Shown here: one piece after another, positions 34,520-47,088 of the stretch | Position numbering within the stretch: position 1 is the stretch's first letter | Layout of the letters: each line of letters opens with the position of its first letter | NCBI GenBank assembly: GCA_947034885.2 | Contig: OX344752.2 | Location: 7,936,001 to 8,000,000 of the forward strand | Reading direction: 5' to 3' | From: Thuidium tamariscinum | Lineage: Eukaryota > Streptophyta > Bryopsida > Hypnales > Thuidiaceae | Length of the DNA: 64,000 nucleotides | Made by a program: the position numbers and the translations under genes | The notes under the pieces: model-generated | Databases searched by the model: none | Told to the model about the DNA's origin: nothing | Seen by the model: the letters and a program-made list of their open reading frames with translations, nothing else

Positions 34520-35598
34520 AGAGAAGAAAATGTGATACACAAAAGGAAAGGAAATATATATAATATGTAGAAAACTAAAAGCCCAACAAATGAGAAATAA
34601 TGTACAAAAGAAAGCTCACTACACTTCATTATATATCCAAAACTAATAAAATAAAAGTATACTCCAAAGTAAAAGTATTTTCCAAAAATAACACATACAA
34701 CAAATAAAAATGCTTTCAAACACATAAAAACACTTTCAAATACATAAAAATATTTTCAAACACATAAAAAAATCAAAGAGAATCAACACCACAAGAAAAA
34801 ATGGTACTAAAATAAAATATAAAGCAATACAAATAATAAAACAATATTTCACAATATCGTTACCTATGGCTAATTCAAGCACAAAAATAAAACACCAAAA
34901 TAAATTGTAAACACCTTATACTAAAAGAAACATTGTCATTCAAAATAACTCTCAATAATGCCCTAAGGACAATACATAATAGTCACAATAGCTAAATTCA
35001 CCACAAATTTTAATTGGATTATTGGAATGGAGCAAAATTTGGTCCACATGTTCTTTGTGTTTCAAGGCACCCATGTGTGAAATTTGGGGGCCATTGGACA
35101 CTTTGACACTTTTCCACGATTTTCCAAGTGATTTATCTCTTTATTTTTAGAAAAATAGGCTTAGGCTTCCTATTTTCCATTTTTTTTCATGGGGTGCTTA
35201 ATTGGATATCAAGGCAAGAATTGTCAAGTTTTGGGACCATTTCAAGTTGGAGAAGGCAAGTATTTGTTGAAATTTGTGCAATTGTGATTAATGAGATTTT
35301 TTTGAGGATAGGATTATTTTTTGTTTTGGAATTTTTTTTCTTTGTTTATTCTTTGGGGAGTTTTTCTATTGATTTTGTGTTTCATCTAGTTTTTTTGTTT
35401 TGTGTGCTAGAGTTTTACTTGTTTTGTTGTTTATGAGTGATTCTTTTTGATTTTGGAGATGGTCATTTTAGTTTTCTTTGCCTCATGTTTATCATTTGTT
35501 TTTTTTTATATTTTTCTTTTGTAAATGTTTGAATAGTAGAATAGATTTATCTATAAACATTGAAAGAGCACTGAACGGCTTTGTTTTTTCATTAATGA
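34520..35598. other. AT-rich spacer between two minus-strand frames
   Basis: Contains a run of AAACACATAAAAA-type short repeats at about 34715-34770. No exon recognised. Confidence 0.4.
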
Positions 35599-36110
35599 CT
35601 AGTAGAATTGTGAATCATTCAAATTGAACGGCACATTTGAATGTTGATCTACACTCATGTTATGATTATCTTCTTGACTATCAAATCCTACTAGACTATT
35701 TTGGCTTGATTGTAAATCATGCCTATGTAGTGGTCTAGGATCTATACTACCTAGTACTACATTCTGTGAGTAGGGGGAGTGTGGGCAAACATGTGAGTGA
35801 TTGAAATGATATCCAACTTGGCTTGGTGTTGGCTGTTGTCTTGTTTGGTGGAGCGAACTATCATCCCGAAATTGATCTTGATGTTGTTCTGTCATCCTAC
35901 TATGGGTGTTGTCAATGTCGAAGCCATTATGTTGTGGCTGCACATATCTTGAGGTAGTGTGTTTGAATTCTTCTCTTGCCATGTGTTGGTCCTCCAAATT
36001 GACTTGTGGCAGTTGAAGATTCACCCGCTCTTGCCAATGTTGCCATGGTAGGAAAAGAAAGCTTGAGTTGCAGTCTGTGGAGGAGGAACATTTAAGAGTT
36101 GATTGCCCTT
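35599..36110 (-). CDS. Unplaced open frame, Gln/His-rich, possible mobile-element exon
   Basis: Open on the minus strand from about 36110 to the TGA-side stop near 35599, about 165 codons without a clear initiator (upstream part reads PWQHWQERV). It is rich in Gln, His, Ser and Asp, has no hydrophobic core or known domain, and is unlike the Lys/Phe-rich random frames around it. Downstream on the same strand is the RING-like frame. Function unknown. Confidence 0.3.
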
Positions 36111-38039
36111 TTTCATGTAATTCTTTTGATGCAAATATTTTGAACTTATTTTTCAGTCAAAGAATTTTTTTTAAGAAATCAAACACAAGTTGTTTCATAT
36201 TTTTTGAAGCAATACTGAATTAGTTATGAATTTTCAAATACAATCTAGCATAGTGCCCTATTTGTGATCAGTAGGCTATGAAAAGTCATACATGCACAGT
36301 TTGAAAATAAATCTGACTTTGTTCAAGTACTAGCATTGCAACATGTAAAAAGTAATCAAGGTGGTTTCTAAATGTGTTCCTTTCTAAAGTTGAAGTGAAT
36401 TTTTGAATTAATCATTATTTCAGATTTTGTAACACTTGTAAGAAGAGAGTTCAACAACCAAGTCTTATATTACTCACTTAGTTAAGAATGAAGCCATTGT
36501 GGCTCTGAAACCATCTATTGAAGAAGGAAAAACTAAACTCTTATCATGCTCCAATGTAATTGGAAGTTCATTGATTCACAATCAAGTTCCATTTCACAAC
36601 CTCCTACTGGACGGTTGCAAATCCTGGGCAATTTCAGAGCCCTCTCCTATAAAAAACCTTATTTTTTATATTGAGACAAAGTGTAGTCTCAATTTTATCT
36701 TAAGGTCGAAGATAAATGCTCATAACTTTTTAATTTTGAGTCTATTTGATAATTTGAGACTTTAATATAATAATACATGTAAAAACCTTTAATTGTCCAA
36801 AGGTTGCAATCTCATCTTATTGTTGACTCGATGATAAATGACTAAAATTTTTTTAGGGTGAAGTTTCAAAATGTGTAAATTGTCTCATTTTAATGAATAA
36901 GGCCTTATAACCCTATGGGTGCTTGATTCCCACTTTTAGAATTAAGCGATCACAACCAGGCTCTGTTTGCGCTCTAGCTTCTATTGGTGTCTAAGCATCA
37001 AATCCACTGTGCCTTCCAAGCAATGGATCTTTTGCTATCCTACCTACTCTAATGCATGGGTTGCTCCTACCTAGCACGTTCTTTCTTCTTTAATCTAGGT
37101 GTTTTCCTGTTTCGTTCTCTTGTTCCATTTTTACCTATATAATTTAAGGCTCTATTATCTGGTGGCGTATTTTTTCCCTCTATGTATTATGTCTCTCTAC
37201 TTCTACCCTATGTATTTCGGGTTCTACTCTATAGGTACGTGTTTGTTCTTCCTATTTTACTCCTACGTATTGTACTTGTTTAACCTACTTCTATATATTA
37301 TACTTTCTTAACATACATCTATGTATTGTATTTTCTTACTCTGTCGGGTGGAGAGGAGCGCGGTTGAAGAACATACGGGGTGTCTGGCTGCAAGTTACTG
37401 AGTGTAGATAGAGAAATTTGTAACTCTATTCTTCACTTGGTTTTCAAAATCTTCAAGCTCGAATCTTCACTTGATCTTCACCCATGCCCATCTTATCTTG
37501 TGGTGGCTCTAAGGGGCCAGGATTAGGGTGTGTGATAAGAAACAAGGCTTCGAATAAGTAAAACGGGACGGCCAACATGAGTGACCGTCTGGATGATGGG
37601 CTCATAAACTTCAAACTCACAGTGACTAGGAAGCGCCTTTCATCGGTGGGAACATATAAAATCGACCATGTAGGCCATTAACCCCATTTCGTCGCCACAA
37701 ACAGAAAATGGAGCACTTACTGGATAATTACAGCTTGCAAACGGTTTACAATGTAGAAATAAAAAACAAAACAAAACAAAACAAGCCTCCAAAATTGGCT
37801 AGGAATGACAAGCCACATGCCACAACACACAAATCTTCATTCTTCAAGTCTTCAAGTTCTTCACTTCAAACTTCAATTTTTCAAACTCCAAAATCTTCAA
37901 GAATGTAGAAAAAAAACCTTCTAACCTAACCCTAGTATGATTGCGATTTCTAATCTACTGCCAAAATTAGCTCCCAACTCCAAATACTAAGTGTAATAGC
38001 AATTTGAAAAGATAAAGATATAATCTACCACCTCTCAAA
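36111..38039. other. Repeat zone, no gene
   Basis: 36180-36250 belongs to the dispersed repeat seen at 17940 and 31200. 37090-37345 is a degenerate array around CTACTTCTATGTATTGTA that recurs at 41045-41290. 37767-37785 is (AAAAC)n. No coding exon seen. Confidence 0.5.
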
Positions 38040-38620
38040 ATATCAAATCAAACAAACATACTGTCCAAAAATTATGGACAATCAAAGTCTCGGCCTTCTC
38101 TATTGAAAGGCAATAGACCTCTCCTAATTCAAACTCCTATAACTCCTTCAAATTTTCTTCAATTCTTAAGTTCTATATCTTTTTGAAAAACTAAATTCAC
38201 AAACTAACTTCTCCTTAAGTTTCAAAACATTCTAATGTATTGTCCAAAAGTTATGGACAATCAAAGTCTTGGCCTTCTTCTATTGAAAGGCAGCAGACTC
38301 TTTGTTACTCAACAAGCCATAACTCTTGACACACAACTTCAAATGATTTGAGTCATAAGTTTATAGAAAGTTAAGAAAAACCTCTCTAATTCCTGAAATT
38401 TTCAAAGAGAGAGGCAAAAGCTATAAACTTTAGTGGTCGCTTGAATCTCTGCTCTTCTTCGTAGGGTGGCAGCAGACCCTCTTCCACTCACACACTTGTA
38501 AATCATTACTCACAACTTCAAATCAAGAAAAAAAAATGTCTATAGAAACAAAAAATTATAATAAAGAAACCCTCAAATTTTTATTGCAATATATTTTGTA
38601 CAACAAAAGTTCTATTCGAT
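38040..38620 (+). repeat. Three imperfect tandem units of about 180 bp
   Basis: Units starting near 38065, 38243 and 38425 share GTCCAAAAGTTATGGACAAT (first two), then TTGGCCTTC and a GAAAGGCAGCAGAC-type block. Confidence 0.65.
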
Positions 38621-38968
38621 CAAAGTTTTGGCTCCTTACACCCAAATTCTTCAAACCCCAAAACACACAAGATAGCTTTCCACTACACAAACCCCGACTT
38701 GGAGGAGCAAGAAGATCCCCACCTATCATTTAGACCCCTAAGGGGAGTAGGATCAGCCCATGTACACCTCACATGGGTCCCCAAACAACCATTGGCCCAA
38801 GAGAAACACCTAAAGGTAAGTTCCTGTTCATCTTCTAAGGCCAATGAACCTCTAAGGTCAAAATTAAGTGGTAACCTACATCTAAACTCCCATTCTTTTA
38901 TTTCTAACACACAAATAAACCACCAAAACATGTATTATAAACTAAACTCCAACCAACATCCAATGGAG

Positions 38969-40352
38969 CACTATAAGAAAACTGCGTTTTTGGTTATGTT
39001 AGCAGAAAAACATGTCATGTTTTTTGGGACGTCACATGTCAAATAGTGAACATGTAAAAAAAGTGAAAATTTGATGTGATGTCTCAAAAAACATATTCAA
39101 CTAAATTGGAGAACAAGCAGATGTTACCATTAACAAACATGCTTATAATCATGTTTAAAAAAACAAGTTCATGCTTTTTTGTGACATCCAAAAAAACATA
39201 GACTACCACGTCAGCAAAAAGTCCATTTTGATTATAGAAATTAAATTTTTTTTTTGCGGTCAGTAGTAAAATATTGCCCGTAAGTGAAAAAATTTGGAAA
39301 AAAATAGCCACATGGCATGTTTTGTCAAAAAAAAGGGAATAGATGGATGACTTGAATGTATAAGATGGATGAAAACAATTGGTCTTTATACTAGTATAGT
39401 GGTAGGAAGAGAAACAATCTATATGGGATATGAAAGTCAAGAACTGTATTTAATGTGCAATGTCAAAAACAACGTGAAGATGTCTAAAACAACATATACA
39501 TGATTAAAAAAACATGTATATGTCTGAAATGATGTCAACATGTCCATTCACTTCAATGGTCAAAGTGCCATATTTTAGAATCCCATATCTTTTGTCTTAC
39601 CTAGAGCTAGGAAAGGATATAAATACAGGCACTCTCCCCTTCATTCTCATTAACTTAAAATGAAGTAATTCCTTCATTTTGCCATCAAAAATTTTCATGA
39701 TGGTAGATGGTAAGTTTTCTTCGATTCTTGCTGAATTTAATACAAAAATTTGTTCATTTTTATTTTTAAAATTTTTTTTGTTTTTGTTCATTTTTCCTTA
39801 TGGATAAGGTATGTAATAATTGATGTTTCAAAAAACATCTAATTTGATGTCTTAAAAAACATGATTTAAAATTTTAAAATTTTAAAAATATGTTGACAAA
39901 GCATGCCACGTCAGCATAATTGGGGTCCATGTCAACATAATTGGGGGTTCACGTCAGCATAATTTGAAGGTCCACGTCAATATAATTTGGGGTCCACGTC
40001 AGCTTAATTTGGAGTCCACGTCACTTTTTTTTCAAGTCCACGTCACAACCTTGGTCAAAATGGTGTTGGATGAAAAATTGTCCTATGTGGCACTGCCCAT
40101 CCTAAAAAGAGCTTGTGTGGCACTTTAGACCCCTCCACATGTAACCTTTGCAAAGCTTGGAAGACCTTGTTTTATTTGATATCCAAAAAAAAACAAGCCA
40201 CATTTTCACGCGTCAAAAGAAATTTTGGCACATTTTTTGCTTGTCTTTTATAACGGATTTTAGGAGACATCAACATTGATCGAAATCCTGTCAACAGTGA
40301 CGTATTTCCTTGTTTTTTATAATGTTCCCAAAAACACTTGTTTCTTATAGTG
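38969..40352. mobile_element. Non-autonomous CACTA (EnSpm) transposon, 1384 bp
   Basis: Ends CACTATAAGAAA and TTTCTTATAGTG are inverted, extending to a shared GTTTTTGG block. A 3 bp duplication GAG lies at 38966-38968 and 40353-40355, as expected for the CACTA class. Subterminal ACATGT and AAAAAACAT motifs recur. There is no transposase frame, so it would need a partner element. A tandem array lies inside at 39905-40040. Confidence 0.9.
39905..40040 (+). repeat. CCACGTCAGCATAATTTGG tandem array inside the CACTA element
   Basis: About five units of 25-30 bp carrying CACGTCA and TAATTTGGGG in order. Arrays of this kind in CACTA elements can serve as transposase-binding subterminal repeats, though here it is only near the right third. 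Confidence 0.75.
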
Positions 40353-40382
40353 GAGGTAAAAAATTAAAGTCGATGAAGAGCG

Positions 40383-40820
40383 CTATTCCATTTGCAAGAA
40401 CTTGAAGATGCGCCTGATAGTGTTGGCGACGTAATCTGCACGTTCAGCCTTGGTTAAAGGATTCACTGATCCTTTCAACTAACATTGATGGCTAATACCT
40501 TTTATATCTGGCTTCTTCATACAAAAATACTGGTCTTCGTTCAGGCCCTCGTAGCTTGCTTCAAATGTTACATCATGTGTACCAGGCTCAACACATCTTA
40601 CTTGAAGTAGAATCACTAAAGCACGGGCATTTCTATCAAGATGTTCATGCCAACGACGGTCCAGTCGAGGTTTCTTCAACGGAGGAGAAGGTCCGGCCTC
40701 ATCTATGACAGATGTAGGCAATGGTATAGAAATCGCCAGCTGAAATGGTTGACAAGGTAACTATGACAAGGAAAACTCTAATTCCGCCTCTGGTTCAGAC
40801 TCAACATCTTGTGACTCCAT
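40383..40820 (-). pseudogene. Unknown 145-codon frame with two internal TAG codons
   Basis: Minus-strand frame from ATG at 40820 to TAG at 40383-40385, interrupted by TAG at 40761-40763 and 40479-40481 only. The middle part reads as a real protein: PSPPLKKPRLDRRWHEHLDR, then LQVRCVEPGTHDVTFEA; the last part has NPLTKAERADYVANTIRR and FKFLQME. An acidic start precedes the first TAG. Probably a helical nuclear protein judging from the KKPR stretch, but I do not recognise it. The CACTA element sits 31 bp beyond its stop. Likely a decayed gene or captured fragment. Confidence 0.5.
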
Positions 40821-42750
40821 AAAAATCCTCTAGTTTGACATTTTAATATCAAACTCCAAATCCAAACACAAACTCTAAAAATTCAAAGGAATACTTCGAA
40901 CTGATGAAGTTTGTCTAAGGTTTTCACCTTATATACAATTTCATTGCTAACAAGTGTCATTTTGAAGCTAACGGAAGCGTCATCAGTAAGTTTCTCCTCC
41001 GAATCAAGAATCTCCTAAAACGTATTATATACATACATTTTATACAGTGTATATTTTTACTATACAACAATTCTATCCTACATATTGCATTTGTTTAACC
41101 TACTTCTACGTATTGTATTTTCTTATTCTATCCTATGTATTGTATTTGTTTATCCTACTTCTACGTATTGTGGATTCTACTCTATGGGTATATATTTGTT
41201 CCTTCTATTCTACTCCTTCGTATTCCTTTCATCTACTTCTATTCTATGTTTGTGTAATCCTTCTTCTATTCCTACTCTAGTTATGGTTGTCTTTCTATTT
41301 GTGTTTGCTAATTGCCAGCCCTTAATCTCACTTGGAATGCTAACCTTTTCCTACTAATTAATTCCTAATTGTATAAACCAATTAATTCAAAGAGGGAGGT
41401 TAGAGGCCCACTTCCGTTCCGTGTGTCCTATGCCGAGCCTTCTCCGTTCCGTACCACCTCCATAGCTCCTCGTCAATTGAAATGCTTGGCCTTCACCCTT
41501 TAATTGGGTTTCTCCTTTCAAGTCACCCCTAGGCTTCATCCTATAATTGGGTTTTTCCCTGGGATTAACTCCCTACTCCATCTCCTATACTAATTTCCTA
41601 TAGTTTTCTATACTAGCCCCCTAAACTAATTTCCTATTATTTTCTATGCTAGCCCCCTAAACTAATTTCCCATGCTAACCTCTAGTTTTTGGTCCCTAGA
41701 CCCCAACCCGGCAGGACCTTCCAACCCCGTCGGACCTTAACTGCAGCCCTCGACCCTGGAAAACCCCTAATGGCCCCCGATACTACGGCCCTCGATACTC
41801 AGCGGATCCCGGCCCTCTAGGGGGTTCTGACCCTCTAGGAGATTTTGCCCTCTGGAGGGTTCGGCCTCTAGAGGGTGCGGCCCTGCTGGGGGATTTTCGA
41901 CCCTCTAGGGGGTGCGGCCCTTGCACTAGGCGCCTTCTCTGGAACTAAAACTTAGTCTTTTTCCTAACTAGACACTCTAACTTCAGTCCTCCATGAGTTG
42001 GAGGGGTACCCTAAAACAAAGACTTAGCTTTAAGCTCGGTTGTCCTAACCTAGGAGACAACTAGTACTAGATTGTTGGAAGCTAAACGTTGGGTTAATTT
42101 CCAAGGTGTTAGAAACTAAAGGTTGTTGTTAACTCAAGGGAAGCTACCTTTGACACCCCGCTAAGACTTAGGGGGTTCAAAGCTTCGCCGTGAGGGTGAG
42201 GATTTTGACACGTGACTAAGACTTTTACTTTTCTAAAACCATAGGGGGGCCAAAGCTCCGTCGTCCCTCATGGGACCAACATAACCCCGTGAGCAAGAGA
42301 AAAGGGAGAAGAGGGTGTGTACATAAGCAATATATGCTCGAAGTCACCTCACAAGTTACCCCTTGGTTCCTCCCAAGTTCTCTCCCACAACAACTCTCAA
42401 TGATTCCACAACACAAAAGGTAGATCAATATCAATTGGTATAAGTGCCACACAACCTTGGGGGGGCTCAAATCCCCTAAGGTGTAAGTTTACAAGTGCCA
42501 AGGGTGTAAAAACCCTTCAAAAACTATCAAGGCTCTTTTGGTATAACAAGCCAAAGGAAATCCGGCATAACCTGAGCCCAATAGTACTCCCCCCAAATTG
42601 TGGGGAGTGAGAAAGAGAGAGAATGAGAGGAGAATGCCACCCCTTTTATACTCAAAAGGGAGCACCCCCCCCTTAATCTACTAAGAAAAACTAGATAAGG
42701 GAATTTAGGTAGTCCGTACATGTTTATCATTCCCAAATCTAACTATCCAC
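40821..42750. other. Repeat zone with several minisatellites
   Basis: 41045-41290 repeats the CTACTTCTACGTATTGTA array seen at 37090. 41586-41690 has three copies of a roughly 40 bp unit with AGCCCCCTAAACTAATTTCC. 41815-41925 is a GC-rich array. 42140-42270 contains a diverged duplication around GACACCCCGCTAAGACTTAG. No gene recognised; the 41.4-42.7 kb stretch could be an old LTR, but no second copy is present to test this. Confidence 0.5.
41815..41925 (+). repeat. GGCCCTCTAGGGGGTT minisatellite
   Basis: Five to six imperfect units of 18-25 bp around CGGCCCTCTAGGGGGTT, each carrying the near-palindrome CCCTCTAGGGGG. Confidence 0.75.
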
Positions 42751-42754
42751 TTAA

Positions 42755-43671
42755 CCCCTAAATTACCATGGCATTTTCTGGCTCTGAAACCATTGAAAAC
42801 TGCCATTTCTGTTGCAATCACTCAAGAAACCTAAAAAAACTTTTTTCTTAGAATCTAACCATAGGATCTTGTACTTCACTTGTCTCAAATCATGTGGTAA
42901 GAATTTCATGAAGTTTGACCGTACGGATTGGAAGATATTAGCATTTGAAGTTAAAAAAAAAAATTTCAACTGTGGCCTGCAATTTCAGGTGACTTTGACG
43001 GCCATTTGTGGATTTTTTTTGCACTACACACCATAAGGTTAAAAAATTTTATCTTGAACATTTGAGTTGAGAGTTGGGGAAAAATTTTTCAAAAAGTCAA
43101 AACTTGATTTTCACATATAAAAAAATTGTTAAGTAGAAGTAGGTCCAAAGTTGAACAAAATACTAAATTGTTAATAGCCCTTAGATGGAATTAAAAAATC
43201 ATAATCCCAACGGTAGGATTGTTTTTGAAAACAAACTTAACCTTGTCAAAAAAAAAAATTGAAAAAAATTGAAAATTGCATTCAAAAATGAATTCTATAA
43301 GTTGTTTTTTGAAGAAGATGCTTAGATTGCCCGAAAAATAAGATTGTTCATAACTTTTTCATTATTAGTCCAAATAGGATGAATCAAAGCTTCAAATGTA
43401 GACAAAAACATAATCTATCAGAAAAAAAATTTTAAATTTTAAAAAAAAAATTTGGGGGGGGTTTTCTTTCTGCCCACCAAACTGCTTTTTTGACTTCGGA
43501 TGGCAAAACTTCTACTCCCAGGCACCGATTGAAAAAAAATTATATTTTTAGAAAGCTGATATGATTCCCTATCTTCAAAAGAAGTTTCAAAAAATCAGGT
43601 CAAAATTTCAGGTCACACGAGCCTGTCCAAAATCCCAAGTGTCCCCCGAGGGGACTTTGGGACTTTAGGGG
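42755..43671 (-). mobile_element. TTAA-flanked MITE, family 2 (917 bp)
   Basis: TTAA at 42751-42754 and 43672-43675; ends CCCCTAAATTACC and CTTTAGGGG. Interior shares ACCATAGGATCTT, AGATATTAGCATTTGAA and other blocks with 46162-47084. No coding capacity. Confidence 0.8.
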
Positions 43672-43675
43672 TTAA

Positions 43676-46157
43676 GATCTACGTAATTTGAATTGAGAAT
43701 TCAAATCTCACCTAAACTGTACAAGAACTTGAAATCTACCTAATTTTACCTTCCCAAAATTTACAAGTTCCCACATGGGAGTGGTTCCCATGTGTTCCCA
43801 CCTCCTTTTAGTTCAAAATTCAAAATTACTTACACCAAGCACTTGGAGCTTCCTCCACTAACTTTTTGAGGTGGTACTTGCTCCCACATGTGCCCGGAGT
43901 TCCCCACGCATTCCCTACACATTCTCCACGGCCATTGGGGCCCAAATTCTCCAAATTTGCAATGGGGGGCCTTTAACCCCATTTTCTCCTCCATGTGCTG
44001 TCCCCAAAAGGCTAATTTTTGGAGTTTAACTCTGATTAGCAAACGGATTGCACCGTTGGGTTCAGAAGGCCATAACTAGCTTCAGAAAACCCTTTCTCCC
44101 TTAAACTATGCCCTAAATCTCAACGAAACCTAGTGTAGGCTGGGGTCAAAGTTGGGATAAATTCCCAACTTTTGGAGTTTGACTTTTTTGGACCCCAATC
44201 CTTCACCAAGCTCTTAAGTAGATAGAAGGGGGTGGGAATAGACCTAAAATAGGCCTCGATATGATGCCGTATGCCCCCGATACGTCGGTCAACTTTCAAT
44301 ACCGTCATTTAAATTGCCATTTGTTGAGGGATGTCGCCGATTCGGGGTCTTCCACCTATCAATTTGTCTTGAAACTTGGGGGAGTGCTCCGTTGATGTGA
44401 GACCGCCTTGCCGGATTTTTAGTGGGATTTTATTGCACTTTGGGATATTCTTGCGAATTCCCACCCTTGGGGGGACACTTCTTGTGTATTTGGGGGATCC
44501 ACGTGCGGCGGTGGGGTATTTTTTGGGGGGCTATTTAGTTCCTAGAATGCATTTAAAGGACCCCTATTATTACATAAAGCAAAAAAATTACCCATATTAT
44601 CATATCTACCATTACTTATAATATGTAGGCCAAAGGAATATATTAGAGGCTATTTTCTTTTAAGGAAAAAAACTAACCAAAAAAATAATGAGAATACAAG
44701 TGACTAACAAATACACTATAGAAAAAAATATTCAAGTTATAACAATGCATGAATACAAATACAACACAAATACATGCATGAAAAGCAAGACATTAGGGTT
44801 GAAAAAGTATTGAAGAGATTTTAGGGACAAAAATGTGTTTAAAAACACAGACATGAAGTTCATCTCTGAACTATGACCACAAATATATGCCTCATATAAA
44901 AAAAATTACATAAAAAATATGTCGTTCTAATGCCCTCCATCACATGTGAAAAAACAAAATCAAACTTTATGACATGGTGCTACCCAAACTTCTGAGAGGT
45001 CGTTCATAGCACGAACTCCTGCACCTAACCAGATTGCAAACATCAATGGAGTTAGATATGACTTAAAGATATGACTTAAAGATATGTCATAGATGAGCTG
45101 TAGATATACCACAATACCTGATGAGTTGTAGATACACTATAGTACCTGTATCTTGAGCTGTATCTAACTAGTACTATAAATATTAATTGAAGCTACTAAA
45201 TTTTTTTCCCAGAATCCCATTTTTTTGCCCCTAATTTATATCTACCTAAATTCTAATGGACCATATTTTCCGGTTCCCTATATTACTTATAAAGGACATG
45301 CCACTTTTAATGTCCCCTAATTTACATGTAAATTTTTTATAAATTTTACCTAAGATTATTTAAATGTACTCTATATTCCACTGCACATAGGTTATTAAAA
45401 AATGGGAAGTGTCCTCCCCGGGTTCCCACCCAAAGACTGCTGCGGTTGACCGCCTGGGAAAATATCCATAATGTCTTGAAAAATTCCCAAACTTCGGAGG
45501 GACCACCCATGGGATCCCCCCAAGAGGATGTGAACCCACATCCCCACTGCGTGCTCCTGGAATTAGGGAATTGTCTGGTACTTGCAATTCAAGATTAGTA
45601 TTCTGCCCGTATTCTCTTCGATGCTATGGGGAGCGGGGAATTCCTTCCTAGATTCTCCCATAAGGACCTCCTAATCTAGCAAGGGCCTTTTTAGGCTTCT
45701 TACCCTAAACCTGCACATTACTATCGGATTGACATCTGTTTGACCAAGGCAAGACCTTTTTTGGATACAAACTATCCTAAACCCTTTATAATGACCAAAT
45801 GGCATATTGATATGTAAAATGCCAATACCCGTTTTGTACTCTTTTATGGGTTTTATGGGCCTAACTATACCTTGGATTGTGTAGGAATCTAAAAAAAGAA
45901 CCTGTGAGTCCCCGGTGATGAATCGGGGGCTCACAAATCTTGAAGAGCTTCGACATTCATATTTTGGACAATGAAGAGAGGACTTCAAGGCACTGTTTCA
46001 TCCAATTAACTTCTCATTTATCAAATGTAATACTTGAATCTAGAAAAGACAACCTTCCTTAATGACCAAATTCATTAAATTCTAGTAAATGATATATCTA
46101 TACAAATCTATAAGTGAAAATGCGCAAAAATCCAAAAAGGATTGAGATGTTTCAGGG
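43676..46157. other. Repeat zone, no gene
   Basis: 43780-44560 and 45400-45960 are GC-moderate blocks of unknown origin with no recognisable coding frame. 45060-45180 contains short repeats of GATATGACTTAAA and TGTAGATA. Nothing else assigned. Confidence 0.4.
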
Positions 46158-46161
46158 TTAA

Positions 46162-47084
46162 CCCCTAAAGGTTAGAGACTATGTCTTCACCAAAAACACA
46201 CCTAAACTGCCACGTCTACTTCAAGCACCAAATTTTTGAAAAAAAAATTTTTAGACACATGTAACCATAGGATCTTATAGTACACTTGTGTGAAAAGATG
46301 TGGAAAAAATTTCAGAATTTTCCACCATATAGATTGCAAGATATTAGCATTTGAATTTACAAAAACCCTTTTTTTGTCCCTCCAAAAAAGCGGGCAGCTT
46401 CACTTCACAAGGTCACATTTCTATGAAAAATGTCCAAAATGGTGGTGCTTCTTTGGATTCATTCTTCACGGCAAGTTGGCTATATGCTCAAAAAAATTTG
46501 CATCATTTGGAATTGTACAACATATAGGGAAAAATTAATAAGTAGAAAGAAGTAGAGGGTGATTCAAAATACTAAATTGTTAAAATTTTATTTATAGAAT
46601 TAAAAAATGTCAATCCCAATGGTTGTAATGTTGTGACAAACAATCAACATCCAAAGTTTTAATTTTTTTTCAATAATATTTAAAATTGAGAAAAATAAAG
46701 GCTTTCAAAGTTTATTTTAGAGTAGAGAATCTATAACTGCTCGCAAACTAAATCTCTTTATAACTTTCATCTCATAAATCAAAATGGAGTGATTCAAAGC
46801 TTTCTGCATATATGTACATTTAGAAAAACAATTTCAAATTTTTAATTTAAAAAAAAAAAGTTTTTATAAGAAATTTTTGGGCTGCCCACTAACCAATGAA
46901 AACTACATATCATGCAATAACTTTTTGACCATGTAGTCAAAAGTTATGAAAATTGTTGGGCCTTAAAGCTATTCCTTGAGCACATGTTGTGTGAAAATTT
47001 CAATGAAAAAAATAAAAACTCCATCTGTAGTGACCTGACCAAAATTGCTATGTTGCCAAAAAATGCAATTTGGTCCTTTAGGGG
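46162..47084 (+). mobile_element. TTAA-flanked MITE, family 2 (923 bp)
   Basis: TTAA at 46158-46161 and 47085-47088; ends CCCCTAAAGG and CCTTTAGGGG are perfectly inverted. It aligns with 42755-43671 at the left and with the reverse complement of 24039-25249 at the right. This is the cleanest family-2 copy. Confidence 0.85.
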
Positions 47085-47088
47085 TTAA

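Noticed and set aside
41360..42750. Solo LTR or 5' LTR of an unknown retrotransposon
   Set aside because: TATA-like and GC-richer context is suggestive, but there is no primer-binding site, no second copy and no TG...CA boundary that can be fixed.
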